This document shows positions 26,196-36,126 of a stretch of 64,000 nucleotides of DNA, one piece after another. Origin of the DNA: Escherichia sp. E4742. GTDB lineage: Bacteria; Pseudomonadota; Gammaproteobacteria; Enterobacterales; Enterobacteriaceae. The notes below the pieces were generated by a model. That model saw nothing but the letters and a program-made list of their open reading frames with translations, did not search any database and was not told the DNA's origin. The stretch lies in contig NZ_CP040443.1 in assembly GCF_005843885.1 (NCBI RefSeq), positions 3,720,001-3,784,000 of the forward strand. The letters are read 5' to 3'. The position numbers were made by a program, and so were the translations under genes. Position 1 is the first letter of the stretch. The number at the start of each line of letters is the position of its first letter.

Positions 26196-27961
26196 TGAAA
26201 TTGCCAGTCAGAGAATTTGATGCAGTTGTGATTGGTGCCGGCGGCGCAGGTATGCGCGCGGCGCTACAAATTTCCCAGAGCGGCCAGACCTGTGCGCTGC
26301 TCTCTAAAGTTTTCCCGACCCGTTCCCATACCGTTTCTGCGCAAGGTGGTATTACCGTGGCGCTGGGTAATACCCATGAAGATAACTGGGAATGGCATAT
26401 GTACGACACCGTAAAAGGGTCGGACTATATCGGTGACCAGGACGCGATTGAATATATGTGTAAAACCGGGCCGGAAGCGATTCTGGAACTGGAACACATG
26501 GGCCTGCCATTCTCGCGCCTTGATGATGGTCGTATCTATCAACGTCCGTTTGGCGGCCAGTCGAAAAACTTCGGCGGCGAGCAGGCGGCACGTACTGCGG
26601 CGGCTGCCGACCGTACCGGTCACGCACTGCTGCACACGCTTTATCAGCAGAACCTGAAAAACCACACCACTATTTTCTCCGAATGGTATGCGCTGGATCT
26701 GGTGAAAAACGCCGATGGCGCGGTGGTCGGTTGTACCGCACTGTGCATCGAAACTGGTGAAGTGGTTTACTTTAAAGCTCGCGCGACTGTGCTGGCGACT
26801 GGCGGGGCAGGGCGTATTTATCAGTCCACCACCAACGCCCACATTAACACTGGCGACGGTGTCGGCATGGCTATCCGTGCAGGCGTACCTGTGCAGGATA
26901 TGGAAATGTGGCAGTTCCACCCGACCGGTATTGCCGGTGCGGGCGTACTGGTCACCGAAGGTTGCCGTGGTGAAGGCGGTTATCTGCTGAACAAACATGG
27001 CGAACGCTTTATGGAGCGTTATGCGCCGAACGCCAAAGACCTGGCGGGCCGTGACGTGGTGGCGCGTTCCATCATGATCGAAATCCGTGAAGGTCGCGGT
27101 TGTGATGGTCCGTGGGGGCCACACGCAAAACTGAAACTCGACCACCTGGGTAAAGAAGTTCTTGAATCCCGTCTGCCGGGTATCCTTGAACTCTCCCGCA
27201 CCTTCGCTCACGTTGATCCGGTGAAAGAGCCGATTCCGGTAATCCCAACCTGTCACTACATGATGGGCGGTATTCCGACTAAAGTAACCGGTCAGGCGCT
27301 GACCGTGAACGAGAAAGGCGAAGATGTGGTGATCCCTGGGCTGTTCGCGGTAGGTGAAATTGCCTGCGTATCCGTACACGGCGCAAACCGTCTGGGCGGC
27401 AACTCGCTGCTGGACCTGGTGGTCTTTGGTCGTGCGGCAGGTCTGCATCTGCAAGAGTCTATTGCCGAGCAGGGCGTACTGCGCGATGCCAGCGAGTCTG
27501 ATGTTGAAGCTTCTCTCGATCGCCTGAACCGCTGGAACAACAACCGTAACGGTGAAGATCCGGTGGCGATCCGTAAAGCACTGCAAGAATGTATGCAGCA
27601 TAACTTCTCGGTCTTCCGTGAAGGTGATGCGATGGCGAAAGGGCTTGAGCAGTTGAAAGTGATCCGCGAGCGTCTGAAAAATGCCCGTCTGGATGATACT
27701 TCAAGTGAGTTCAACACCCAGCGCGTTGAGTGCCTAGAACTGGATAACCTGATGGAAACGGCGTATGCAACGGCTGTTTCTGCCAACTTCCGTACCGAAA
27801 GCCGTGGCGCGCATAGCCGCTTCGACTTCCCGGATCGCGATGATGAAAACTGGCTGTGCCACTCCCTGTATCTGCCAGAGTCGGAATCCATGACGCGCCG
27901 AAGCGTCAACATGGAACCGAAACTGCGCCCGGCATTCCCGCCGAAGATTCGTACTTACTAA
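26195..27961 (+). CDS. sdhA: Succinate dehydrogenase flavoprotein subunit
   Basis: A 588-residue catalytic subunit that oxidises succinate to fumarate with covalently bound FAD. The dinucleotide fold VVIGAGGAGMRAAL lies at residues 11-24. His45 in TRSHTVSAQGG is the FAD attachment site. MWQFHPTGI, GRDVVARS and NRLGGNSLLDLVVFG complete the active-site and flavin contacts. The start at 26195 overlaps the sdhD stop; an upstream GTG at 26183 is not needed. Confidence 0.99.
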   Translation: MKLPVREFDAVVIGAGGAGMRAALQISQSGQTCALLSKVFPTRSHTVSAQGGITVALGNTHEDNWEWHMYDTVKGSDYIGDQDAIEYMCKTGPEAILELEHMGLPFSRLDDGRIYQRPFGGQSKNFGGEQAARTAAAADRTGHALLHTLYQQNLKNHTTIFSEWYALDLVKNADGAVVGCTALCIETGEVVYFKARATVLATGGAGRIYQSTTNAHINTGDGVGMAIRAGVPVQDMEMWQFHPTGIAGAGVLVTEGCRGEGGYLLNKHGERFMERYAPNAKDLAGRDVVARSIMIEIREGRGCDGPWGPHAKLKLDHLGKEVLESRLPGILELSRTFAHVDPVKEPIPVIPTCHYMMGGIPTKVTGQALTVNEKGEDVVIPGLFAVGEIACVSVHGANRLGGNSLLDLVVFGRAAGLHLQESIAEQGVLRDASESDVEASLDRLNRWNNNRNGEDPVAIRKALQECMQHNFSVFREGDAMAKGLEQLKVIRERLKNARLDDTSSEFNTQRVECLELDNLMETAYATAVSANFRTESRGAHSRFDFPDRDDENWLCHSLYLPESESMTRRSVNMEPKLRPAFPPKIRTY

Positions 27962-27976
27962 TGCGGAGACAGGAAA

Positions 27977-28693
27977 ATGAGACTCGAGTTTTCAATTTAT
28001 CGCTATAACCCGGATGTTGATGATGCTCCGCGTATGCAGGATTACACCCTGGAAGCGGATGAAGGTCGCGACATGATGCTACTGGATGCGCTTATCCAGT
28101 TGAAAGAGAAAGATCCCAGCCTGTCGTTCCGCCGCTCCTGCCGTGAAGGGGTATGTGGTTCCGACGGTCTGAACATGAACGGTAAGAATGGTCTGGCCTG
28201 TATTACCCCAATTTCGGCACTCAACCAGCCGGGTAAGAAAATTGTAATTCGCCCGTTACCTGGTTTACCGGTTGTCCGCGATTTGGTGGTAGACATGGGA
28301 CAATTCTATGCGCAATATGAGAAAATCAAACCTTACCTGTTGAATAATGGGCAAAATCCGCCAGCTCGTGAGCATTTGCAGATGCCTGAGCAGCGCGAAA
28401 AACTCGACGGGCTGTATGAATGTATTCTCTGCGCATGTTGTTCAACCTCTTGTCCGTCTTTCTGGTGGAATCCCGATAAGTTCATCGGTCCGGCAGGCTT
28501 GTTAGCGGCATATCGTTTCCTGATCGATAGCCGTGATACCGAGACTGACAGCCGCCTTGACGGTTTGAGTGATGCATTCAGTGTATTCCGCTGTCACAGC
28601 ATCATGAACTGCGTCAGTGTATGTCCGAAAGGGCTGAACCCGACGCGCGCCATCGGCCATATCAAGTCGATGTTATTGCAGCGTAATGCGTAA
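27977..28693 (+). CDS. sdhB: Succinate dehydrogenase iron-sulfur subunit
   Basis: A 238-residue electron-transfer subunit carrying three clusters. The [2Fe-2S] ligands are in SCREGVCGSDG...GLAC, the [4Fe-4S] in CILCACCSTSCPS and the [3Fe-4S] in CHSIMNCVSVCPKG. It passes electrons from SdhA to quinone at SdhCD. It sits 15 bases after sdhA. Confidence 0.99.
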   Translation: MRLEFSIYRYNPDVDDAPRMQDYTLEADEGRDMMLLDALIQLKEKDPSLSFRRSCREGVCGSDGLNMNGKNGLACITPISALNQPGKKIVIRPLPGLPVVRDLVVDMGQFYAQYEKIKPYLLNNGQNPPAREHLQMPEQREKLDGLYECILCACCSTSCPSFWWNPDKFIGPAGLLAAYRFLIDSRDTETDSRLDGLSDAFSVFRCHSIMNCVSVCPKGLNPTRAIGHIKSMLLQRNA

Positions 28694-28985
<292 letters not shown>

Positions 28986-31787
28986 ATGCAGAACAGCGCT
29001 TTGAAAGCCTGGTTGGACTCTTCTTACCTCTCTGGCGCAAACCAGAGCTGGATAGAACAGCTCTATGAAGACTTCTTAACCGATCCTGACTCGGTTGACG
29101 CTAACTGGCGTTCGACGTTCCAGCAGTTACCTGGTACGGGAGTCAAACCGGATCAATTCCACTCTCAAACGCGTGAATATTTCCGCCGCCTGGCGAAAGA
29201 CGCTTCACGTTACTCTTCAACGATCTCCGACCCTGACACCAATGTGAAGCAGGTTAAAGTCCTGCAGCTCATTAACGCATACCGCTTCCGTGGTCACCAG
29301 CATGCGAATCTCGATCCGCTGGGACTGTGGCAGCAAGATAAAGTGGCCGATCTGGATCCGTCTTTCCACGATCTGACCGAAGCAGACTTCCAGGAGACCT
29401 TCAACGTCGGTTCATTTGCCAGCGGCAAAGAAACCATGAAACTCGGCGAGCTGCTGGAAGCTCTCAAGCAAACCTACTGCGGCCCGATTGGCGCCGAGTA
29501 TATGCACATTACCAGCACCGAAGAAAAACGCTGGATCCAACAGCGTATCGAGTCTGGTCGCGCGACTTTCAATAGCGAAGAGAAAAAACGCTTCTTAAGC
29601 GAACTGACCGCCGCTGAAGGCCTTGAACGTTACCTCGGCGCAAAATTCCCTGGCGCAAAACGCTTCTCGCTGGAAGGCGGTGACGCGTTAATCCCGATGC
29701 TTAAAGAGATGATCCGCCACGCTGGCAACAGCGGCACTCGCGAAGTGGTTCTCGGGATGGCGCACCGTGGTCGTCTGAACGTGCTGGTGAACGTGCTGGG
29801 TAAAAAACCGCAAGACTTGTTCGACGAGTTTGCCGGTAAACATAAAGAACACCTCGGCACGGGCGACGTGAAATACCACATGGGCTTCTCGTCTGACTTC
29901 CAGACCGATGGCGGCCTGGTGCACCTGGCGCTGGCGTTTAACCCGTCTCACCTTGAGATTGTAAGCCCGGTAGTTATCGGCTCTGTTCGCGCTCGTCTGG
30001 ACAGACTTGATGAGCCAAGCAGCAACAAAGTGCTGCCAATCACCATCCACGGTGACGCCGCAGTAACCGGGCAGGGCGTGGTTCAGGAAACCCTGAACAT
30101 GTCGAAAGCGCGTGGTTATGAAGTTGGCGGTACGGTACGTATCGTTATCAACAACCAGGTTGGCTTTACTACCTCTAACCCGCTGGATGCCCGTTCGACG
30201 CCGTACTGTACTGATATCGGTAAGATGGTTCAGGCACCGATTTTCCACGTTAACGCGGATGATCCGGAAGCCGTTGCCTTTGTGACCCGTCTGGCGCTTG
30301 ATTTCCGTAACACCTTTAAACGTGATGTCTTCATCGACCTGGTGTGCTACCGCCGTCACGGCCATAACGAAGCCGACGAACCGAGCGCAACCCAGCCGCT
30401 GATGTATCAGAAAATCAAAAAACATCCGACGCCGCGCAAAATCTACGCTGACAAGCTGGAGCAGGAAAAAGTCGCGACGCTGGAAGATGCTACTGAGATG
30501 GTTAACCTGTACCGCGATGCGCTGGATGCTGGCGATTGCGTAGTGGCAGAGTGGCGTCCGATGAACATGCACTCTTTCACCTGGTCGCCGTACCTCAACC
30601 ACGAATGGGACGAAGAGTACCCGAACAAAGTTGAGATGAAGCGCCTGCAGGAACTGGCTAAACGCATCAGCACGGTGCCGGAAGCCATTGAGATGCAGTC
30701 TCGCGTTGCCAAGATTTATGGCGACCGCCAGGCGATGGCTGCCGGTGAAAAACTGTTTGACTGGGGCGGCGCGGAAAACCTCGCTTACGCCACGCTGGTT
30801 GACGAAGGCATTCCGGTTCGCCTGTCGGGTGAAGACTCCGGTCGCGGTACCTTCTTCCACCGCCACGCGGTGATCCACAACCAGTCTAACGGTTCAACTT
30901 ACACGCCGCTGCAACATATCCATAACGGCCAGGGCGCGTTCCGCGTCTGGGACTCCGTACTGTCTGAAGAAGCCGTACTGGCGTTTGAATACGGTTATGC
31001 CACCGCAGAACCACGCACTCTGACTATCTGGGAAGCACAGTTCGGTGACTTCGCCAACGGTGCGCAGGTGGTTATCGACCAGTTCATCTCCTCTGGCGAG
31101 CAGAAATGGGGCCGGATGTGTGGCCTGGTGATGTTGCTGCCGCACGGTTACGAAGGGCAGGGGCCGGAGCACTCCTCCGCGCGTCTGGAACGTTATCTGC
31201 AACTTTGTGCTGAGCAAAACATGCAGGTGTGCGTACCGTCTACCCCGGCACAGGTTTACCACATGCTGCGTCGTCAGGCGCTGCGCGGGATGCGTCGTCC
31301 GCTGGTCGTGATGTCGCCGAAATCCCTGCTGCGTCATCCGCTGGCGGTTTCCAGCCTCGAAGAACTGGCGAACGGCACCTTCCTGCCAGCCATCGGTGAA
31401 ATCGACGAGCTTGATCCGAAGGGCGTGAAGCGCGTAGTGATGTGTTCTGGTAAGGTTTATTACGACCTGCTGGAACAACGTCGTAAGAACAATCAACACG
31501 ATGTCGCCATTGTGCGTATCGAGCAACTCTACCCGTTCCCGCATAAAGCGATGCAGGAAGTGTTGCAGCAGTTTGCTCACGTCAAGGATTTTGTCTGGTG
31601 CCAGGAAGAGCCGCTCAACCAGGGCGCATGGTACTGCAGCCAGCATCATTTCCGTGAAGTGATTCCATTTGGGGCTTCTCTGCGTTACGCAGGCCGCCCG
31701 GCCTCCGCCTCTCCGGCGGTAGGGTATATGTCCGTTCACCAGAAACAGCAACAAGATCTGGTTAATGACGCGCTGAACGTCGAATAA
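28986..31787 (+). CDS. sucA: 2-oxoglutarate dehydrogenase E1
   Basis: A 933-residue thiamine-diphosphate decarboxylase that commits 2-oxoglutarate to succinyl-dihydrolipoyl transfer. Visible active-site blocks are GMAHRGRLNVLVNVLGK, AFNPSHLEIVSPVV, GDAAVTGQGVVQETLNMS, NNQVGFTT and CYRRHGHNEADEPS. The N-terminal ALKAWLDSSYLSGANQSWIE segment is the E2-binding part. Length equals K-12. It is followed after 14 bases by sucB. Confidence 0.99.
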   Translation: MQNSALKAWLDSSYLSGANQSWIEQLYEDFLTDPDSVDANWRSTFQQLPGTGVKPDQFHSQTREYFRRLAKDASRYSSTISDPDTNVKQVKVLQLINAYRFRGHQHANLDPLGLWQQDKVADLDPSFHDLTEADFQETFNVGSFASGKETMKLGELLEALKQTYCGPIGAEYMHITSTEEKRWIQQRIESGRATFNSEEKKRFLSELTAAEGLERYLGAKFPGAKRFSLEGGDALIPMLKEMIRHAGNSGTREVVLGMAHRGRLNVLVNVLGKKPQDLFDEFAGKHKEHLGTGDVKYHMGFSSDFQTDGGLVHLALAFNPSHLEIVSPVVIGSVRARLDRLDEPSSNKVLPITIHGDAAVTGQGVVQETLNMSKARGYEVGGTVRIVINNQVGFTTSNPLDARSTPYCTDIGKMVQAPIFHVNADDPEAVAFVTRLALDFRNTFKRDVFIDLVCYRRHGHNEADEPSATQPLMYQKIKKHPTPRKIYADKLEQEKVATLEDATEMVNLYRDALDAGDCVVAEWRPMNMHSFTWSPYLNHEWDEEYPNKVEMKRLQELAKRISTVPEAIEMQSRVAKIYGDRQAMAAGEKLFDWGGAENLAYATLVDEGIPVRLSGEDSGRGTFFHRHAVIHNQSNGSTYTPLQHIHNGQGAFRVWDSVLSEEAVLAFEYGYATAEPRTLTIWEAQFGDFANGAQVVIDQFISSGEQKWGRMCGLVMLLPHGYEGQGPEHSSARLERYLQLCAEQNMQVCVPSTPAQVYHMLRRQALRGMRRPLVVMSPKSLLRHPLAVSSLEELANGTFLPAIGEIDELDPKGVKRVVMCSGKVYYDLLEQRRKNNQHDVAIVRIEQLYPFPHKAMQEVLQQFAHVKDFVWCQEEPLNQGAWYCSQHHFREVIPFGASLRYAGRPASASPAVGYMSVHQKQQQDLVNDALNVE

Positions 31788-31801
31788 ATAAAGGATACAC
31801 A

Positions 31802-33019
31802 ATGAGTAGCGTAGATATTCTGGTCCCTGACCTGCCTGAATCCGTAGCCGATGCCACCGTCGCAACCTGGCATAAAAAACCCGGCGACGCAGTCGTACGT
31901 GATGAAGTGCTGGTAGAAATCGAAACTGACAAAGTGGTACTGGAAGTACCGGCATCAGCAGACGGCATTCTGGATGCGGTTCTGGAAGATGAAGGTACAA
32001 CCGTAACGTCTCGTCAGATCCTCGGTCGCCTGCGTGAAGGCAACAGCGCCGGTAAAGAAACCAGCGCCAAATCTGAAGAGAAAGCGTCCACTCCGGCGCA
32101 ACGCCAGCAGGCGTCTCTGGAAGAGCAAAACAACGATGCGTTAAGCCCGGCGATCCGTCGCCTGCTGGCTGAACACAACCTCGACGCCAGCGCCATTAAA
32201 GGCACCGGTGTGGGTGGTCGTCTGACCCGTGAAGATGTGGAAAAACATCTGGCGAAAGCCCCGGCGAAAGAGTCTGCTCCGGCCGCTGCTGCTCCGGTGG
32301 CTCAACCGGCTCTGGCTGCACGTAGCGAAAAACGTGTCCCGATGACTCGCCTGCGTAAACGTGTGGCAGAGCGTCTGCTGGAAGCGAAAAACTCCACCGC
32401 CATGCTGACCACGTTCAACGAAGTCAACATGAAGCCGATTATGGATCTGCGTAAGCAGTACGGTGAAGCGTTTGAAAAACGCCACGGCATCCGTCTGGGC
32501 TTTATGTCCTTCTACGTGAAAGCGGTGGTTGAAGCCCTGAAACGTTACCCGGAAGTGAACGCGTCTATCGACGGCGATGATGTGGTTTACCACAACTATT
32601 TCGACGTCAGCATGGCGGTTTCTACGCCGCGCGGCCTGGTGACGCCGGTTCTGCGTGATGTCGATACCCTCGGCATGGCAGACATCGAGAAGAAAATCAA
32701 AGAGCTGGCTGTTAAAGGCCGTGACGGCAAGCTGACGGTTGAAGATCTGACTGGTGGTAACTTCACCATCACCAACGGTGGTGTGTTCGGTTCCCTGATG
32801 TCTACGCCTATCATCAACCCGCCGCAGAGCGCAATTCTGGGTATGCACGCTATCAAAGATCGCCCGATGGCGGTGAATGGTCAGGTTGAGATCCTGCCGA
32901 TGATGTACCTGGCGCTGTCCTACGATCACCGTCTGATCGATGGTCGCGAATCCGTGGGCTTCCTGGTAACGATCAAAGAGTTGCTGGAAGATCCGACGCG
33001 TCTGCTGCTGGACGTGTAG
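31802..33019 (+). CDS. sucB: Dihydrolipoyl succinyltransferase E2
   Basis: A 405-residue E2 core of the 2-oxoglutarate dehydrogenase complex. The lipoyl domain occupies residues 1-80 with the lipoylated Lys in EIETDKVVLEVP. A flexible linker precedes the E1/E3-binding domain (SPAIRRLLAEHNLDASAIKGTG) and then an Ala/Pro linker. The catalytic domain ends with SYDHRLIDGRE, containing the active-site His and Asp. Length equals K-12. Confidence 0.99.
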   Translation: MSSVDILVPDLPESVADATVATWHKKPGDAVVRDEVLVEIETDKVVLEVPASADGILDAVLEDEGTTVTSRQILGRLREGNSAGKETSAKSEEKASTPAQRQQASLEEQNNDALSPAIRRLLAEHNLDASAIKGTGVGGRLTREDVEKHLAKAPAKESAPAAAAPVAQPALAARSEKRVPMTRLRKRVAERLLEAKNSTAMLTTFNEVNMKPIMDLRKQYGEAFEKRHGIRLGFMSFYVKAVVEALKRYPEVNASIDGDDVVYHNYFDVSMAVSTPRGLVTPVLRDVDTLGMADIEKKIKELAVKGRDGKLTVEDLTGGNFTITNGGVFGSLMSTPIINPPQSAILGMHAIKDRPMAVNGQVEILPMMYLALSYDHRLIDGRESVGFLVTIKELLEDPTRLLLDV

Positions 33020-33048
33020 TAGTTTAAGCCTCACCTGCACTGTAGAAC

Positions 33049-33210
33049 GGATAAGGCGCTTGCGCCGCATCCGACAAGCGATGCCTGATGCGACGCTTAA
33101 CGCGTCTTATCAGGCCTACGGGGATCACCGATGTAGGTCGGATAAGGCGCTCGCGCCGCATCCGACAAGCGATGCCTGATGCGACGCTTAACGCGTCTTA
33201 TCAGGCCTAC
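33049..33210. repeat. Tandem BIME, 91-base period, sucB-sucC spacer
   Basis: Two nearly identical REP-REP units begin at 33049 and 33140 (GGATAAGGCGC ... CCGCATCCGACAAGCGATG ... TTATCAGGCCTAC), 91 bases apart, with one base difference in the first palindrome (CTTGCGCC versus CTCGCGCC). The spacer otherwise only carries the sucC ribosome site. Confidence 0.93.
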
Positions 33211-33295
33211 AGGTGACCGACAATGCCCGGAAGCGATACGTCACATTCGGTCTACGGTTTAAAAGATAACGATTACTAAAGGATGGACAGAACAC

Positions 33296-34462
33296 ATGAA
33301 CTTACATGAATACCAGGCAAAACAACTTTTTGCCCGCTATGGCTTACCGGCGCCAGTGGGTTATGCCTGTACTACTCCGCGCGAAGCAGAAGAAGCCGCT
33401 TCAAAAATCGGTGCCGGTCCGTGGGTAGTGAAATGTCAGGTTCACGCTGGTGGCCGTGGTAAAGCGGGCGGTGTGAAAGTTGTAAACAGCAAAGAAGACA
33501 TCCGTGCTTTTGCAGAAAACTGGCTGGGCAAGCGTCTGGTAACGTATCAAACAGATGCCAATGGCCAACCGGTTAACCAGATTCTGGTTGAAGCGGCGAC
33601 TGATATCGCTAAAGAGCTGTATCTCGGTGCCGTTGTAGACCGTAGTTCCCGTCGTGTGGTCTTTATGGCCTCCACCGAAGGCGGCGTGGAAATCGAAAAA
33701 GTGGCGGAAGAAACGCCGCACCTGATCCACAAAGTTGCGCTTGATCCGCTGACTGGCCCGATGCCGTATCAGGGACGCGAGCTGGCGTTCAAACTGGGTC
33801 TGGAAGGTAAACTGGTTCAGCAGTTCACCAAAATCTTTATGGGTCTGGCGACCATTTTCCTGGAGCGCGACCTGGCGCTGATCGAAATCAACCCGCTGGT
33901 CATCACCAAACAGGGCGACCTGATTTGCCTTGATGGCAAACTGGGCGCTGACGGCAACGCATTGTTCCGCCAGCCTGATCTGCGCGAAATGCGCGACCAG
34001 TCGCAGGAAGATCCGCGTGAAGCACAGGCTGCACAGTGGGAACTGAACTACGTTGCGCTGGACGGCAACATCGGTTGTATGGTTAACGGCGCAGGTCTGG
34101 CGATGGGTACGATGGACATCGTTAAACTGCACGGCGGCGAACCGGCTAACTTCCTGGATGTTGGCGGCGGCGCAACCAAAGAACGTGTAACCGAAGCGTT
34201 CAAAATCATCCTCTCTGACGACAAAGTGAAAGCCGTTCTGGTTAACATCTTCGGCGGTATCGTTCGTTGCGACCTGATCGCTGACGGTATCATCGGCGCG
34301 GTAGCGGAAGTGGGTGTTAACGTACCGGTCGTGGTACGTCTGGAAGGTAACAACGCCGAACTCGGCGCGAAGAAACTGGCTGACAGCGGCCTGAATATTA
34401 TTGCAGCAAAAGGTCTGACGGATGCAGCTCAGCAGGTTGTTGCCGCAGTGGAGGGGAAATAA
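33296..34462 (+). CDS. sucC: Succinyl-CoA synthetase beta subunit
   Basis: A 388-residue ATP-grasp subunit that, with SucD, converts succinyl-CoA plus ADP to succinate plus ATP. Evident blocks are [35 protein letters not shown] for nucleotide binding, ALIEINPLV, and [12 protein letters not shown] for CoA/subunit contact. The stop codon TAA shares its last base with the sucD ATG. Confidence 0.99.
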
Positions 34463-35331
34463 TGTCCATTTTAATTGATAAAAACACCAAGGTTATCTGC
34501 CAGGGCTTTACCGGTAGCCAGGGGACTTTCCACTCTGAACAGGCCATTGCATACGGCACTAAAATGGTTGGCGGCGTAACCCCAGGTAAAGGCGGCACCA
34601 CCCACCTCGGCCTGCCGGTGTTCAACACCGTGCGTGAAGCTGTTGCTGCTACTGGCGCTACCGCTTCTGTTATCTACGTACCAGCACCGTTCTGCAAAGA
34701 CTCCATTCTGGAAGCTATCGATGCAGGTATCAAACTGATTATCACCATCACTGAAGGCATCCCGACGCTGGATATGCTGACCGTGAAAGTGAAGCTGGAT
34801 GAAGCAGGCGTTCGTATGATCGGCCCGAACTGCCCGGGCGTAATCACTCCGGGTGAGTGCAAAATTGGTATCCAGCCGGGTCACATTCACAAACCGGGTA
34901 AAGTGGGTATCGTTTCCCGTTCCGGTACGCTGACCTATGAAGCGGTTAAACAGACCACGGATTACGGTTTCGGTCAGTCTACCTGTGTCGGTATCGGCGG
35001 TGATCCGATCCCTGGTTCTAACTTTATCGACATTCTCGAAATGTTCGAAAAAGATCCGCAGACCGAAGCGATCGTAATGATCGGTGAGATCGGCGGTAGC
35101 GCTGAAGAAGAAGCGGCTGCGTACATCAAAGAGCACGTTACCAAGCCAGTTGTGGGTTACATCGCTGGTGTGACTGCACCGAAAGGCAAACGTATGGGCC
35201 ACGCAGGCGCCATCATTGCCGGTGGTAAAGGGACTGCGGATGAGAAATTCGCGGCTCTGGAAGCCGCAGGCGTGAAAACCGTTCGCAGCCTGGCTGACAT
35301 CGGTGAAGCACTGAAAACAGTTCTGAAATAA
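34462..35331 (+). CDS. sucD: Succinyl-CoA synthetase alpha subunit
   Basis: A 289-residue CoA-binding subunit. [19 protein letters not shown] forms the CoA site. [14 protein letters not shown] and the phosphorylated His in [18 protein letters not shown] are intact. It is translationally coupled to sucC (TAATG) and is the last gene of the sdh-suc block. Confidence 0.99.
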
Positions 35332-35430
35332 ATATCTGTAATAAGAAATAGCCCTCGCCGCTTCCCTCTACAGGAATGGCGAAGGGCTGTCGGTTTCGAC
35401 ATGGTTGGCCATCGTATGATGGCCTTTTTT
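35329..35430 (+). ncRNA. sdhX: SdhX (RybD), 3'-UTR small RNA of sucD
   Basis: From K-12 knowledge, the sucD 3' UTR is processed by RNase E near the stop codon into the Hfq-dependent RNA SdhX, which represses ackA and other mRNAs. Here the expected architecture is present: the sucD stop at the 5' end, a long stem-loop (AGCCCTCGCC ... GGCGAAGGGCT, about 35350-35388) and a terminator hairpin ending in T6. The exact 5' end is inferred. Confidence 0.8.
35407..35430 (+). terminator. sdh-suc operon terminator
   Basis: GGCCATCGTATGATGGCC folds as a GGCCATC stem around a short loop and is followed by six T residues. Confidence 0.93.
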
Positions 35431-36126
35431 ATGCCTTAAACGTTAACCACGGTCGAAATCTGACCGCAGGCAGCTTTCTGCTGGGCATCGATAACCGTAC
35501 CAATATCGCTTATAAGCGACTGGCACTTCCTCACGTTGCCATTTTGTAGAAAATGGAAATTCATATTCTCCAGATTCCATATTTTAAAATTTTATATGCA
35601 TGCCTGTTTTTTCTGCTTTGAATTATCTGCTACGCTCTGTTTTTATTATTTTAAGGATAATAGAAACTGAAGGTATATTTATGATAATAAGACATATCCT
35701 TATGCTGTCTTATTAAGAACCGTTTTTTCAATGTCATTATCTATCAATGTATCATGCTCTCGGTTTGCGGCAGCCTTATCGGCTATTACGCTAATGATTA
35801 GCTATCGTGAATACGTTCCTGCGGATAATTAAATTACAGACATCTTGCAATCTCATCATATTCATATGTTCAAATGAGAAAATATTTTGCCAACAATATC
35901 ACTTTTTCCAAAAGTTAAATTAAGCATATTGAAATCGCATACAAAGCGTTGGCAGTTTTTTTGAATTTACATTCAGGGTGAATATTCCATAACAAATGAA
36001 ATTCACCAGATGAATTGATAATGAGAAATTATAAACGGAGATTATATAAACCGTTTCTGTATTCCTTCGCTCATTTTTTCTGGGCGATGACAGCATTTAA
36101 TTTTATCCAGTAACAGGAGAAGATTC
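35431..36126 (+). promoter_or_regulatory. Control region upstream of hutU
   Basis: A 696-base AT-rich gap between the sucD terminator and hutU. I see no gene. In K-12 mngR starts near here, and I find no trace of it. Most of the stretch is featureless AT-rich DNA. The last 165 bases carry a cluster of ATTCA/TGAAT arms, listed separately. AGGAGA lies before the hutU ATG. Confidence 0.6.
35962..36015. promoter_or_regulatory. Clustered ATTCA/TGAAT palindromes, candidate operator
   Basis: Five arms occur in 54 bases: TGAAT (35962), ATTCA (35971), TGAAT (35979), ATTCA (36001), TGAAT (36011). Two form dyads, ATTCA-GGG-TGAAT and ATTCA-CCAGA-TGAAT, with starts 30 bases apart or about three helical turns. 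They lie 110-165 bases before the hutU ATG. A LysR-type regulator is encoded at the end of the operon and could be the ligand; this is inference. Confidence 0.5.

Noticed and set aside
26264..27601. Long open frame antisense to sdhA (445 codons)
   Set aside because: It mirrors the third-codon-position pattern of sdhA, encodes a Thr/His/Arg-rich product without family features, and has no ribosome site.
29688..30878. Long open frame antisense to sucA (396 codons)
   Set aside because: A shadow of a highly expressed gene with strong codon bias. No recognisable protein.
33049..33210. CRISPR-like direct repeats
   Set aside because: There are only two units with internal palindromes typical of REP/BIME, no spacers and no cas genes.
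35431..36126. Remnant of mngR
   Set aside because: No GntR-type helix-turn-helix coding sequence can be read in any frame of this spacer.
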